Assembly: GCF_025698545.1 (NCBI RefSeq)
Contig: NC_068569.1
Span: 6,882,001 to 6,946,000, forward strand
Direction: 5' to 3'
Length of the DNA: 64,000 nt
From: Gossypium raimondii
Taxonomy: Eukaryota; Streptophyta; Magnoliopsida; Malvales; Malvaceae
This document shows, one piece after another, positions 10,276 through 22,310 of the stretch (position 1 is the stretch's first letter; each line of letters opens with the position of its first letter). The translations under genes and the position numbers were made by a program. Below the pieces are notes generated by a model. That model worked only from the letters and a program-made list of their open reading frames with translations. It was not told where the DNA came from and made no database searches.

Positions 10276-13019
10276 CTAGCACTTGGGGAGGTCACTGGGA
10301 GGTGGTAAAAGAGATTCATTTGGGCCTTTGCCATTATCCACAACAAATGCCATTTTAAGCCCCCAAGTCGTATGCACTTCCAAATGGCAATGCATGAACC
10401 AAACCCCTGCAATAAAAAACAAGAGCAAGAAACAATTATGAACCTTTTTTTTTTCTTTCTTTCTTTCACTTTAATTCTACTAGAAAATTGAACCATGAGA
10501 CCTTCCCTACCTGGATTATCTGCCCTGAATCTTATAGCTGTCCACCCACCAGATGGTACTCCAATTGTGTTCCTCTCAACAGGATCAACAAGATTGAAGT
10601 TTTTAGGATCCTTTTTAGGGTCAAAATTCCCCACTCCTCTTCCAACCTCAAAGAAATTGAAACCATGCAAATGAATAGGGTGATTCTCTGGGGTAATCAT
10701 CCCTGTATCTTGCAAGACCAGCTGCACTGTGTCATTATAACCCAATCTGTATAATTTAGTTGCTTGTTTGGTCCCCAAGTTTGTTAGTTGTATGCTTGTG
10801 TAGTTAAATGGTACAGGAGGTCTCCCAGGGAAATCAGTAGTGAAAACCCCATTAATGTTGAAGAAATGGGCTTGAAGTAGAGCGGTTTTCGGCATAACAA
10901 ATGTAATATTGTTAACAGAAGCCACAACTCGGCTCCCATTGACACATGTAGAACAAGGGTTAATGCCAAGACCAATGGTGAAGAGAAGGGAATGATCGAT
11001 CTTCAAAGGTACCTTGGCGGGGTATTTTTTAGAATTCAGGCTTCGAAGTGCATTTGTAAAGTTTGCTGCCACTGAGGTAGCGTTTTTAGGAGGGGGTGAT
11101 ACGAGAGTAGTGGCGGCACTCGTAAGAGAACCGGCGTAATGTAAGGTAGCAGTGGCGGTCAGGTTGTCGACTGCGATGGGTGCGTCCATGAAAGGCGAGG
11201 CGGCGACCAAGTACTTTCCGGCACGACGATGGGTTGTTACGAGGACATTTGTGGTCTGCCCTGGGGATATAACGATGGTGTCTGTTTTAAAAGGTTTCAC
11301 GTATGTAGCATCAACTTCGACGACAGTGAGTTGATGGCCGGCAATCATAAAAAACAGTTCTTCATTCAGTGCAGCATTGATGATACGAAGCATGTATGTT
11401 TTTCCTGGTTTAACTGCCAATGTATATCCTCCTGCAAATTGAGAGATATATTATTAACGGTTCAAACTTGAAGTGTTAATTTAATCTGTAAATCCTTTTG
11501 TGACGTTTTATTTTTTCTTTACCCTTTGAAGGGCAGCTCGGGGTAGATCCAGGGTGGCCATTGATGGTGTGAGCATCAGAGACATTCGGGGCTAAACCAG
11601 ATTTTAAAGCTTCATTTATTACGGCTTCAACATCTGATTTCCACCATTCACCTATACAAAAAAATGAATATACATATACACATATAAGATTCAAGCAATC
11701 TATTGATGAAAAGGAACACTATTAATGCTTGTTATAGTGCCTCATCAAATCACCTAAGATAACAATCTCTTCCTTGTGGGGTTTAGGGAAAGGGTAAGGA
11801 ACACCACGCTTGGGCAAGATAACAATAGCACCATGGACAGTGGCTCTCAGCCATAGAATATGTGCGTGCCAAAAAAGGGTGCCTCTTTGGCCCGTGACAG
11901 TGAAGTTGTAAACATAGCTCTGCCCCGGTTGAATCGGGCACTGGGTTATATATGCCGGCCCGTCTGCCCAACCTGTGCGTAGTTGTCTAATCCCATGCCT
12001 GCAACGCTCAGGGAACCAAGAATGAGAAGCCATGAATGAAAGTATAGATCCCAAGGGGTGATCAATGATGAGAAATGATAACATTACCAGTGGATGGAGA
12101 GATTGTATTTGACATGGTTAACCACTTTGACAAGGATGGTGTCATCCTCTCTAGCAACTATAGTAGGGCCAGGGTAGCGTCCGTTGACGGTGACAATCGG
12201 CTTGGTTGAGCACAATCTTCTTGTATTTTTCACTACCACCTGCACACCATCCACATCCACTTCTTTAATTACCAAATTACAATTTTTATTTATTTATTTA
12301 TAATAACTGAGCTTGGAAATTTTAAATTAGCAAGTTAAGGCCAGTGATAGGAGAGGAAAAGAAAGAAACTTGATAATGGAAGAGCAAAACGTGCATGAAG
12401 ATGGAACGTAACATAAGAAAGTGAGTGAGGTATCTATAGCACGTGAGAAAGCCAGTTTAGTTGCTAACAATGAAAAGCACCAATTCTTGTCAGAATTGAA
12501 CTTGACCTTTAATTATTCCATGCGCAGTTTCAAGAATATTATTGATAGTTTTAATTACTCGGTTGATCTTCTTAAAACTTGAAAGGGAAGCGCAAATTTA
12601 TTAATATAAAATAAAAGACGTTACAAAGTAAAAATTACGAAATAATACACATTAAGAAGTATTTCTATAAATGTTTTTTTCTATTTTTATCATATCTCTT
12701 AAATAATATTAAAACTTCTTTACTTATGAAAAGCTTGATCCATCCCAATAAAATCAATATGATTTTTATTGATGTTATCTAAATTAAAGATAATTACTTA
12801 ATTTTTTTTTAAATGAACCATCATATTTTATGTTTGAATGTGTTAAATCCTTCCATGTCAATGAACTAGTGCACACTATATTCAACGGGTCACTGTATAG
12901 CATGGAGCAAGTAGTATATAACTTACATTGAACTTGTAGTGCCGAACCATGCACTGTACCGATGCTGGAAACCATAAACAAGCTAAAAGCACAAGAATTG
13001 TAACCCTCCAAGCTGCCAT
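10276..13019 (-). CDS. LAC4-like: Laccase, LAC4/IRX12-like (six exons)
   Basis: This is a secreted blue multicopper oxidase that oxidises monolignols for lignin polymerisation in the cell wall. Exons on the minus strand are 13019-12927, 12239-12088, 11998-11754, 11651-11523, 11431-10511 and 10406-10276. All introns are GT-AG and the phases join to 556 residues, normal for the family. Residues 1-23 form a signal peptide. Copper ligands are present: HWHG at 81-84, HAH at 126-128, HPIHLHG at 457-463 and HCHLEVH at 519-525. Mature sequence begins near MVRHYKFN, and the protein ends DLPKC, as in LAC4. Many NxT/NxS sites fit an apoplastic glycoprotein. A miR397-type site lies in exon 5. A TATA box and AC elements lie upstream. 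The subfamily call rests on recalled similarity; the family is certain. Confidence 0.95.
11362..11382 (-). promoter_or_regulatory. Probable miR397 target site in laccase mRNA
   Basis: These 21 bases encode residues 224-230 (INAALNE), the segment known to be targeted by miR397 in plant laccases. The plus strand here matches miR397a from memory except at two positions. Position 15 gives a tolerated G:U pair, and position 6 gives a mismatch. Cleavage by miR397 would lower laccase mRNA. The match is seen; activity is inferred. Confidence 0.7.
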
Positions 13020-13076
13020 CTCCAATAATTGTCTCTACCCCAAATTGTGTACATTTTCACAAGACCAACTCAAACT

Positions 13077-13086
13077 TATATAAATA
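13077..13086 (-). promoter_or_regulatory. Laccase TATA box
   Basis: The minus strand reads TATTTATATA about 60 bp upstream of the laccase ATG. This would give a very short 5' leader, of about 30 bases. Confidence 0.6.
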
Positions 13087-13137
13087 GGCGCAGAAACTAG
13101 GTGTGGGGAGCCTCTGCTGCCAAGTCGTTATTGCTTA

Positions 13138-13144
13138 GTTAGGT
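13138..13144 (-). promoter_or_regulatory. AC-III-type element, laccase promoter
   Basis: The minus strand reads ACCTAAC about 120 bp upstream of the laccase start codon. AC elements are bound by secondary-wall and lignin MYB factors. Activity is inferred from position. Confidence 0.45.
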
Positions 13145-13330
13145 GGAAATAGAGAATAGTTGAGAAGGAAATTAGAGGATATATATGAATAAAGTTGTGA
13201 GAGAGTTGTCTTGTGTGTCACACAAAGTAGTTATCCATCAAACTAAGACACATTTTGAAGCTAAGCTAGTTCACCTCCTAATACCCTTTTCCTTTTTTTT
13301 AATTTCAAAGGTCACCGGTCAGCCATGGGG

Positions 13331-13337
13331 GGTTGGT
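13331..13337 (-). promoter_or_regulatory. AC-II-type element, laccase promoter
   Basis: The minus strand reads ACCAACC about 312 bp upstream of the laccase start codon. It is the second lignin-type MYB site in this promoter. Confidence 0.45.
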
Positions 13338-13344
13338 CCAACCG

Positions 13345-14038
13345 CCGTATAACCACAATGTTGATAGATTTCCAAACCCATTTTAAGGTCAAGCAATGTG
13401 CAAAACTTGCTGCTTCTTTTAACCAAGTTTGCAATATTTAAGGTTATGTTTTTAGCATCATTAATTGGCTGATTAGTATTACAGAAATCACCCTAATACT
13501 TATGTCATTAATTACAACTAGTCAATCATTAAGAAACTTCTGTTAAATATGACGTGAGGTATTATTGTTTAAATTGAATCGAATAAAATATGAAGATATA
13601 TAAATTATGTTTAAATTATTGATTTCATCTCTTGGGTCTTAGGGCATGAGATTTATAAAATGTGTTCTGATTATTGTCTTTTAAGAGAAAGCTTGCACAT
13701 TACTGACAAGTTGTTAATGTATTTTTCATTTATTTTCTTTCTTTCTTTCCCAGTTTCTCTGGCTTTTTATGGGGACAGCAAGTGGGCAACAGATTTTTTT
13801 GAAATATTTGGTGACTGAATAAGAATTTTAAGGAGGAACGGAGTGATCATCAAAAGTTGGACCACTTCGGAACTGATAAAAAGGAGAGGAAACATTTATA
13901 CTATGAATTATTAACATTGGGATTAGGGTGTAAGAACTATTCTTAGCTATTTTTTCTAAGTGTTAGTTTCCATTCTTCCTGTAAAAGGTTTAGGTGTCAA
14001 AGTTAAATTTTAATTTTTATAATAGTAAAAATGTAATT
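13345..14038. other. AT-rich DNA between laccase promoter and transposon nest
   Basis: No gene is recognised. The last 50 bp (about 13993-14038) resemble the dispersed TTAATTTTTATAATAGTAAAAATGTAATTT-type repeat also seen near 48460-48600. Confidence 0.4.
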
Positions 14039-15389
14039 TGTGATAGCTTAATTTTTAGTGGTATTAGAAACATTAGTTCGAGGCTACTAAATTCGGTGAG
14101 TAAGCTTGTAAATTTATTATTTAATATTTACGAGTTAAATTTAAAAGGTTTTTGAATTGTTAATTTGAGTTTTATAATGATTAATTAGGTCAAGTGGTTT
14201 TAGAAAGTAACGTAACGGGACCTCGTTTCTATAAACCGAGCCATAAATATTTTTATAAATATTTAGGAAGTGTCATTAAGGTAGTATTAAAGTTTCGATG
14301 AAAAATTTTAACGTTTCGATAGTTAATTAATTACAAAGAACTACATTGAAAAATGTGCAAAATTTACTAATTATACTAATTAAGTGACTAAATGACTTAA
14401 TTAATAAATGAGGGATGACTTAAGAAAAATTCATAAGGCGACATAAGGAGAAAAAATAATAAAATAAAGCCAATTAATGGCAAATTTGTAATATTGTTGA
14501 AATAAAACAAACAAATTGAAATTGAAGATATTTTATGCAATTCTTCTTCAATTTCGGTTCAAACAGACATAGGAGAGCTCCTTAAGCTGGTTTTAACTAT
14601 TTTTCTTCAAGTGACTTCAATTCTTATCCATTTCTTGTAATTTTATGTTTTTGAAATTGTTACAATTAGGTCCAACTAAACCGTACCTTTTTTTATTAAA
14701 AATTTTAGAAATTGCCATTGATAAATATTATATGTTTTTGATGAATAACATAGATTTAGAGCTTTGATTTTGTTGTATGATGATTTTATAAAGTGATTTT
14801 GTTAAATATTGATTTTAGGATTCAATTGTGAAAATGTTAAAATATTAGGGTTTGATAGTGAATTTTGGTTTATTAGGGCTGCATAATGTCTTGGAATATT
14901 TGAATAAATTATTGATTGAGGAAAATGAGTTAATTTGATAGATTAACTAATTAAAGGATTAAATTGCAAAAATTGTAAAAGTTTTGGGTAATTGTGTAAA
15001 TTAAAAATAAAAGGGTAATAATTGTGAAATGAATTAGAAGTGAAATATATGCTAATGAATGAATATTTTATATTTTAGATCAAGATCCCGTAGAAACTTA
15101 TGAAAAAGGAAAAATAACAGAATAGTCCCTGAACTTCTACAATTACTACAATTCAGTCCAGGTAAGTTCGTACGGTTAAAAATTTAATATTTTGTATAAA
15201 TTGATGAACGGTATTATTTATTTATTTTATTGTTGGAATTATAATATTGAATTAGATTTCGGTTTGAATGGAACGCAGGATTTGAGTACATTCGTATTTT
15301 GGTGTATGATGGTATTGGAAGGAGATAAAAACATTTTTTCCAAGTAAATCGGGGTTCAACATTTGTTGCGAACTCTCGTGTTTTACTTT

Positions 15390-15446
15390 CTGTTCAACTC
15401 TTATGAGTTTCTGTTAAGCTTTTACGAGCTTCTGTTCAACTCTTTT
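15390..15446. repeat. 21-bp tandem repeat in LTR-B
   Basis: About 2.7 copies of a 21-bp unit of the type CTGTTCAACTCTTATGAGTTT, with successive copies starting at 15390, 15411 and 15432. Confidence 0.8.
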
Positions 15447-16142
15447 GTATCGATTTGAAGAGGAATGTATTTATTGATTGAAGTTGTGATTGACAGGGAA
15501 TTATCTTGAATAATTTTATTATTTGATTTATTATAGTTAGTTCGGTAAGATTTTTATTTATCCCGTCGAACTTACTAAGCTTCATTAAGCTTATTCGTGT
15601 TGTTTAATGTCCTTGTAGATTTTCGAAAGGTTAGACGATCGGATTAGCACTCAAGTCACACTATCCAGCTTATTCTGTTAGTTTTTGATACATTCAATAT
15701 GGTTTATATGACATGTATAGGCTTTTATGCGGTTTTAGTCAAGGTTTGGCTTGTGTAAATATTATGATTGATATTTTGTTTAAATAACCAACTTACATAT
15801 GGGTATGAGAATGAAGTATATTGTGATATGAGTATAAGTGATATATGTATGTATGCATGTATTTGAATTATAGTGAACTTTAGTAACTAGACTAGGTAAA
15901 TTAATTAGGTAAGTTTAGACATTTTTTTTAGTTAACATTTAAGGAACCTAATGTCATATTTGGTTATATGTGGTGATAATGCTTGTTTAAGACTTGATTT
16001 TAGTTTGTGTTGAATGTCTTGATATGGCTTGTTGATGCGTGATTTGTTGAGGCAAGGTTGGTAACAATTTGGGTGAGAAATGTGGCTTGGAAAATGGTTT
16101 ATCTTTCGTCCACACAGGCTGAGACACGGGCAGAGACACGGG

Positions 16143-19100
16143 TGTAACACCCCTTACCCGTAGTCAACATCAAAATAGGGTATGAGGCATTACCAGAACC
16201 CATACGCTTGTAAACATATTTAACCGAGTTATAAATTTCATCTCAATTAAAATTTTCAAAATTATTAACATGCTTTTATAATTTTTCATAATATATCTTC
16301 AAAATATTATGATCATAATAATTAGGGCCTACGAAACCCGATACATACTCATGCAATTTAATGCTTCATTTCCATTTCATTATTTCGATATTTCATGTAC
16401 CATCATTTTCATGAATTTTGTACGTACCAGTCATAGTTCATTTCAAATTCATGTTATCTCACTTCAAAACTTTACCCATTATATCATTTAAATATCAATG
16501 GTTACATTTATTTCAGATCAATACCAATAATAATTCAATTCCATATTTTCTAATACCCTTATTATTTTCCATATTTATCCCGTTGAATTTCTCAGAAATT
16601 CGATGGATTTTCAGAGGTACACTTTTAGTGTACAATTCCGGGTTCGTCAATTCATATTCATGTGCGACATTTCCATTTCAGAGAGCAGACTCATGAACCT
16701 CATCCTTACAATGGATTACCACCCAGGCTAAATCCGCAAGATAGCACACTCCATGAACCTCATCCTTACAATGGATTACCATCTAGGCTAAATCCTGTAA
16801 TATAAACTCATAAAGTATTGTCGGGATTACCGGTCAGGCTAAATCCTCAGAACGACAATTACTCTAATGAGCTTGGATCTGAATTACAGTCGAGCTAAAT
16901 TGAGACCTAATTGGATTACCGTCCGCTAAATCTATTTTCCACATATTCTTCAGGAGGGCTATATCAAGATCACCCGTCCGGGTTAGATCTTTTTCAGACA
17001 TATTCTTCGGGAGGGCTATATCAGGATAGGATCACCCGTCCGGGCTAGATCATTTTTACCGTCAATTCCTTTTCAAAGATCCATCGAATTTTCCTTTCAT
17101 TCAACCGGGATTTATTTTCTCTTTTCATTAATAATATCAATACTTCATCAATTATCATACAATAAACATCCAAATCATATTCACGTCAATAAAAATATAT
17201 TTCAAGCATTTAAGCATATAATTCAAGTTACACGAACTTACCGGGCTAAATTGTAAAAATACTAAAATATAAGAGCATTTTGGTAATTTTCCATTTTCTC
17301 AATTTTCTACCCGATCTTGATCTAAATTAATTTTTCATTTTAATAAAACAACTCATTTCATGCAATTTGGTCATTTTGACATTTTTCCAAAATTGCCCCT
17401 AAAGTTTTACTTTTATTCAATTTAGTCCTCGAACCCAAATCATATAAATTAACCATTTGTAATGCAAATCCATAATATTCATACATTTATTTTCCTCCTC
17501 CTCCTCTCAATTCCACATCCTTAATTTATATAACATGCTTATAAGTAATATTGTCTATAATTTTCACTATTTTCTTGTAAATTTAATCAAAGCTGTCCAT
17601 TTGAGTCATAGTCACTAAATTATTTGTATCTTGAGCTACAGAAATAAAAATTAAGATCCGTTAATTTTCCCTGAAACTAGACTCACATATCTTCTTTCCA
17701 TAAAATTTTCAGAATTTTTGATTCAGCCAAATGGTACAGTTTATTTTTTAAATTTTCCCCTATTTCACTGTCTGACAGTTCCGACCACTCTTCACTAAAA
17801 ATGAATTATCTAATTGTACAAAATTCGGATGATGTTTCCGTTTGTTTTCTTTGAAAATAGACTCATCAAAGGTTCTAAAAATATAAATTTTATCCCATAA
17901 TTATTTTTTACAATTTTAATTATTTTCCAAAGTTAGAACAAGGGAACTCGAAATCATTCTGACCTTATCTCACATAACCTATTATATCTCATAATTTATA
18001 ATTTCATTGCTTACACTGTTTCTTCTATGTGAAACTAGACTCAATAATATTTAATTTTATATTTTATTCATCCTATAATTAGATTTCCATAATTTATGGT
18101 GATTTTTCAAATTTAACCTACTGCTGCTGTCCAAAACTGCTTTAGTGCAGAATATTGATTACTAAGTCTATAGCACTCTTATTTTCTTTTTTACACTATT
18201 TCTTAACACTTTCTCTTATTTTCTCTTCACTAACATATCAAGAACATATAACTTTATATAATAAAACCCTACATTAACATCAATCTCACACTTTTTCAAT
18301 AATATCAAACTCAAAAATATATTGAAATCATGATGTTCTTACCTTGCTCAATTGACTTCAATCTTTAACTTGATTTTCTCTCTCCTCCAGCCTCTATTTC
18401 TTGAATCTAACTTGATATTCTAGCTCCCCATAGTCTTTTTGTCAATTTTCTCTCTTGGTGGCAATGAAAATTTCTTTGATTTCTAAGTAAAAATGATGGA
18501 TTTTTGGTGAAAGGACCAAATTGTAAAGAAAGCAAAGCTTTCTTTCTTCCCCTCTTCTTCTCACGTTAATGCATGCAAAAATGGTGGGGATGGCTACTTT
18601 TCATCCTTCCTTCCACATATATATACTAAATAAATTAATAATAAAATAATATCATTTAAAAAAATCAAATTAAAATATTAATAAACTAATATTTATTTAT
18701 TTATTAATCTAAAATATCTCCAACAACATCATTATCTTCTAGATTTCTCTCTCTTCTAATTGACCATTTTGCCCTTTATGATCTTTTAAAATTCCATCCT
18801 TGAGTCATCACTTAATTTGGTAAAATTATGATTTAGTCCCTCAAACTTCTTCACCTTTTTCAGTTTGGTCCTAATCCATCCATTTTTCTTAGTTTCTAGA
18901 TTATTCCACCCTTAAAATATTTACACAATTGGTCCTTCAACTTTTTCATATTTACACTTTAACCCCTCAACTTTTAAGTATTTACTCTTGGGTAACAAAA
19001 CTTTTCTCAGTTTTGCGATTTAATCCTTTCTTGAATTAATATGTTATAATTTACTTCCCAATATTGCCATAACTCAAAATTACCCCTTTTTAGCACTTTA

Positions 19101-19169
19101 TTTCCTTATTTTACTATATCAGAGATATTATCTTACTTTCTTTACTGTAGAAATTTTCGGGGTATTACA
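16143..19169 (+). mobile_element. Solo LTR, 3.0 kb (LTR-E1), with ACGGG duplication
   Basis: The element starts TGTAACACCCCTTACCC and ends GGGGTATTACA. It is flanked on both sides by the same five bases, ACGGG (16138-16142 and 19170-19174). TG...CA ends, a 5-bp duplication and absence of any internal gag/pol or second LTR fit a solo LTR left by LTR-LTR recombination of a Gypsy-type element. It is the same family as the reversed element at 43376-46245: both the terminal 200 bp and the internal segment about GACAGTTCCGACCACTCTTC match. It lies inside the older LTR-B. Confidence 0.85.
16692..17055. repeat. Two tandem-repeat blocks in LTR-E1
   Basis: Two copies of a 60-bp unit (CATGAACCTCATCCTTACAA...) start at 16692 and 16752. 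After a spacer with related GATTACCGTC...GCTAAATC words, a second pair of roughly 57-bp units (ATTCTTCAGGAGGGCTATAT...) spans about 16942-17050. Confidence 0.8.
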
Positions 19170-19436
19170 ACGGGTGTGTGTCTCAGTCATGTGTGACACA
19201 CGGCCAAATGACACAGCCGCGTGTCCCCTGTATCTTTTAAGAATGCAAGTCAGTATGCTCACACGGCCTAGCACATGGGCGTGTGACTTGGCCGTGTGAC
19301 CCAAGTCAGAGAGTTACACGGGTACGGACATGAGCTAGACACGACCATGTGTCCTTATCTCGAATGCCCACACGGCCTAAGACATGGGCATGTCTCCTGA
19401 CCGTGCCCATGTGAGTCACACGGCCGTGTGACCCCT

Positions 19437-19915
19437 TGTAACACCCCTAACCCGTATCCCTCGTTGGAACCAGGTTACGGGGCATTACCGGAGTTTACAG
19501 ATCAAACAGACAGAAATTTCAAACATTTCATATCATCAAAACAAGTCATCAAAACATCATTTTAATCCAAATTATAAGCATACGAAATCCAAATCAATTT
19601 GCCTAGTTTATGAGCACTTAAACATAGAATTAAATTCATATGCACTTATCTAGATTTTGTTCAATTTATCATGCCATAATATGGCTTCAAAAACAAACAC
19701 ATATTTATATGTATAAAACCAACCAAAATTAAACTTATAACCTCATTTACAATCAAACCACAAAATAACTAATATTTAGACACTCTAAGTACATGCCGAC
19801 CCAAAGGATAAACATCACCATATTTGAGTTTGGGATTGTTGTTGGATGCTGAATCGGCAATCAAAAGTTCAATACCTAACCTGAACACATGAAACAAAAC
19901 CGTACGCTGAGTAAG
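19437..19915 (+). mobile_element. Truncated LTR 5' end (LTR-C)
   Basis: It begins TGTAACACCCCTAACCCG and stays closely similar to the start of the LTR at 41745 for about 470 bp, through AAACAGACAGAAAT and ACCGTACGCTGAGTA. It then stops abruptly and continues into unrelated DNA leading to the Harbinger transposase. The rest of this LTR is missing. Confidence 0.7.
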
Positions 19916-20054
19916 GACAAGCGAATTATGTTTTTATCAATTAATCCCAAGATTAGAGCTTTGTGGCTTAAGACGGAAATAGAGGATAGTTGAAAATTTT
20001 CTGATCTTCTAAGGTTCAGAGATATCTATTATGTGACTAAACAACAATGCTAAA

Positions 20055-20220
20055 CTAGTTTTGTCAATAGTTATTTATGTTTGGTTTTTGGATATTGAAT
20101 TTATGTTCTACTTATTTATGTGTAATCTAGTTTTATTAATAGTTGTTTATGTTTGGTCTTTGGATATTGAATTTATGTTCTACTTATTTATACTAAATTA
20201 GTTTTATCAATAGTTGTTTA
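20055..20220. repeat. 72-bp tandem repeat upstream of transposase
   Basis: About 2.3 copies of a 71-72 bp unit starting CTAGTTTTRTYAATAGTTRTTTATGTTTGG, with units at 20055, 20127 and 20198. The last copy runs into the transposase 5' region. Confidence 0.75.
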
Positions 20221-20255
20221 TATATGATTTTGGATATAAAATTTATTCACAGGTG

Positions 20256-21731
20256 ATGAGTATAGTTGAGAATTATAGCGGTGATAAAAGTGATGATGAA
20301 AGGGAAAAGAAAGAGATTTTACAACGCATGGAATGTTTTAACCGATTATTTGTTGTTGCATCTTCTTCTGTGCAATTATATTACGAGAAGTATATATTGA
20401 AGCAACCATGCATGGATTCAAAACAGTCAAGTGAGACATGGATCCGAGAGATCCTTGACGGTCACGAATCACGTTGTATGATTAATTTTAGGATGTCTAA
20501 AATGGTATTCACAAGTTTGTTGAGAGTTTTGGAGACAAGATACAACTTGCAAACTTCAAGAAACATATCTTCTAGTGAAATGTTGAGAATTTTTTTATAC
20601 ATCTTGGGCACCGATGCAAAAGTTTCCCAATGTCGAGAAAGATTTCAAAGATCTAGATCAACAATAAGTCGATACTTTGAATTTGTGCTTGAGAAAGTTT
20701 CAAGGATGGCCACTGATCTAATTGCACCCGAAGATCCTTTGTTTAGCTCAATACTTGAACAAATACGTAATGATTCTAGATATATGCCGCATTTTAAGGT
20801 TAAATTTTAATTTTATATTATTATATTTTAATATATTTGGTCAACTAAAAATATGCACGAGACTAATATAATTATTTGTTCAGGATTGCATAGGTGCAAT
20901 TGATGGTACTCATATTGCCGCTATTCTTCCACCAAATGAACAAATTCCCTATATTGGAAGAAAAGGTATCCCGGCTCAAAATGTTATGGCAGTATGTGAT
21001 TTTAATATGTGTTTCACCTTTGTCATGGCTAGATGGGAAGGATCGGCACATGACACTAGAATATTTCTTGATGCAATTCGAGATCCAAAATACAAATTTC
21101 CTCACCCGCCAAATGGTTAGATATTTTATTTATATGTGATTTTTTAAATCATAAAGTATAATTTTTTTAATTGATAATTTTTATAAAAAAATTCTTGAAT
21201 TAATTATTTGTTATATTATGACTTGTAGGAAAATATTATCTTGTTGATTCTGGATATCCTCAAATAAAAGGTTATCTTGGACCATATAGAGGTCAACGAT
21301 ATCATTTACCTGACTTTCTTAGAGGTAGACCGGTATCTGGTAAAGAAGAGATATCCAATCATTCACATTCATCATTACGTAGTGTGATTGAACGAACTTT
21401 TGGTGTTTTGAAAAAAAATGGGTCATTTTAAGGGATATGCCAAGTTATAGTTTTGAAAAGCAAACGATGATCGGTATTGCTACAATGACGATACACAATT
21501 TTATCTGAAAACATGTCGGTCGAAATGATGCAAATTTTATGGAATACGAAGATATTAACTGGGCATATGAAAATATTATTGATTCAGAAAATGCGCATGG
21601 TCAAGAAAGTGATGATGATGACGAACGACGATGATGATGGTGATGATGACGGTGAATCAAACAATTCAAGTGGTTTTGAAATGGAATTAACAAGAGATGC
21701 TATAGCTTCTAGTTTAATGAATTTATTTTAA
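20256..21731 (+). pseudogene. PIF/Harbinger DDE transposase, disrupted
   Basis: A nuclease that would cut and move Harbinger elements. Exons are 20256-20798, 20884-21115 and 21239 onward, with good GT-AG borders. The reading keeps the DDE triad: D188 in AIDGTH, D238 in AHDTRIF and E313 in VIERTFG. It resembles plant ALP1-like and PIF proteins. It is broken in three places. A run of 8 A at 21411-21418 needs one more base to continue into [14 protein letters not shown] interrupts HNFI*KH near 21508, probably from CGA. A further frame change near 21625 precedes the acidic tail ending SSLMNLF at 21731. The start follows CACAG, so an upstream exon is possible. Confidence 0.85.
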
Positions 21732-22310
21732 ATTATAAATGCTATTGTAAAATTTTTAGTATTTATATTTGGTATAGAAATATTATCCCTTTTTGAAACT
21801 TTAATCCAAATATATGTAATATTTTAATTTATTAGGTTTATGTTTTCTATGTTACGTTAATATCTAATATGAGTTATATATTCAAATATATTTTAAAATA
21901 AAATAATACAGATGTGTTAAAAGCATTAATTAAAAATAAAAATAATTTTAAAATAATACAATTGTGTCAATATCTAATTACAAATATTTAATTATTATAT
22001 TTAAATATTTAAATATAGTTTATATATTCTAATTAAATTTAATAAATAATTAATATTAAACACCTAGAAATATTTAAAATTAATATTATATATTAAAAAT
22101 ACTAACAATAAATTATAATAAATTATTTTTATATTTTTGCTAAAATATCATAATATTAACTAATTTGAACATTATTTAAATACATATTTGTTACTTTATA
22201 ATATCATATCTAAAATGAACATTTTATTTCTCAAAAGTATCTTTTGACAAAGAATACCAAACACTTAAATTTTTCAAAAGCACTTCTCAAAAGCATTGCC
22301 AAACTAGCTC

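Larger units (their letters stand above)
14039..19436 (-). mobile_element. Old reversed LTR (LTR-B), interrupted by a solo LTR
   Basis: LTR-B is the reverse-oriented relative of LTR-A. It occupies 14039-16142 and 19175-19436, split by the insertion at 16143-19169. Its left end (TGTGATAGCTTAATTTTTAG, then CTAAATTCGGTGAG) is the complement of the family's 3' end. The segment at 14200-14330 (GAGCCATAAATATTTTTATAAATATT, then AGTATTAAAGTTTCG) recurs at 43620-43740 and, reversed, at 46590-46790. The CACACGGCC block appears at 16110-16142 and 19175-19436. The first 230 bp or so of the LTR are absent, because LTR-C abuts at 19437. No coding sequence is present. Confidence 0.6.
19916..22310 (+). mobile_element. 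Decayed Harbinger transposon (5' end missing)
   Basis: The element carries a transposase coding region (20256-21731) and about 420 bp of 3' subterminal DNA. That 3' DNA matches the right half of the MITE at 5253-5936 in the same orientation. It ends CAAACTAGCTC, a degenerate form of the MITE terminal repeat, followed by TAA, a Harbinger-type target triplet. No matching left terminal repeat was found between LTR-C and the transposase, so the left end is lost or beyond recognition. The boundary at 19916 is only where LTR-C similarity ends. Confidence 0.65.

Noticed and set aside
10248-10412. Extended C-terminal reading of the laccase through its last intron
   Set aside because: The long open frame continues into an intron. 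The GT-AG splice 10510/10407 restores HCHLEVH and DLPKC, which the read-through lacks.
16309-16696. Short open frames in the solo LTR
   Set aside because: AT-rich, no gag/pol motifs, not conserved with the related inverted LTR at 43376-46245.
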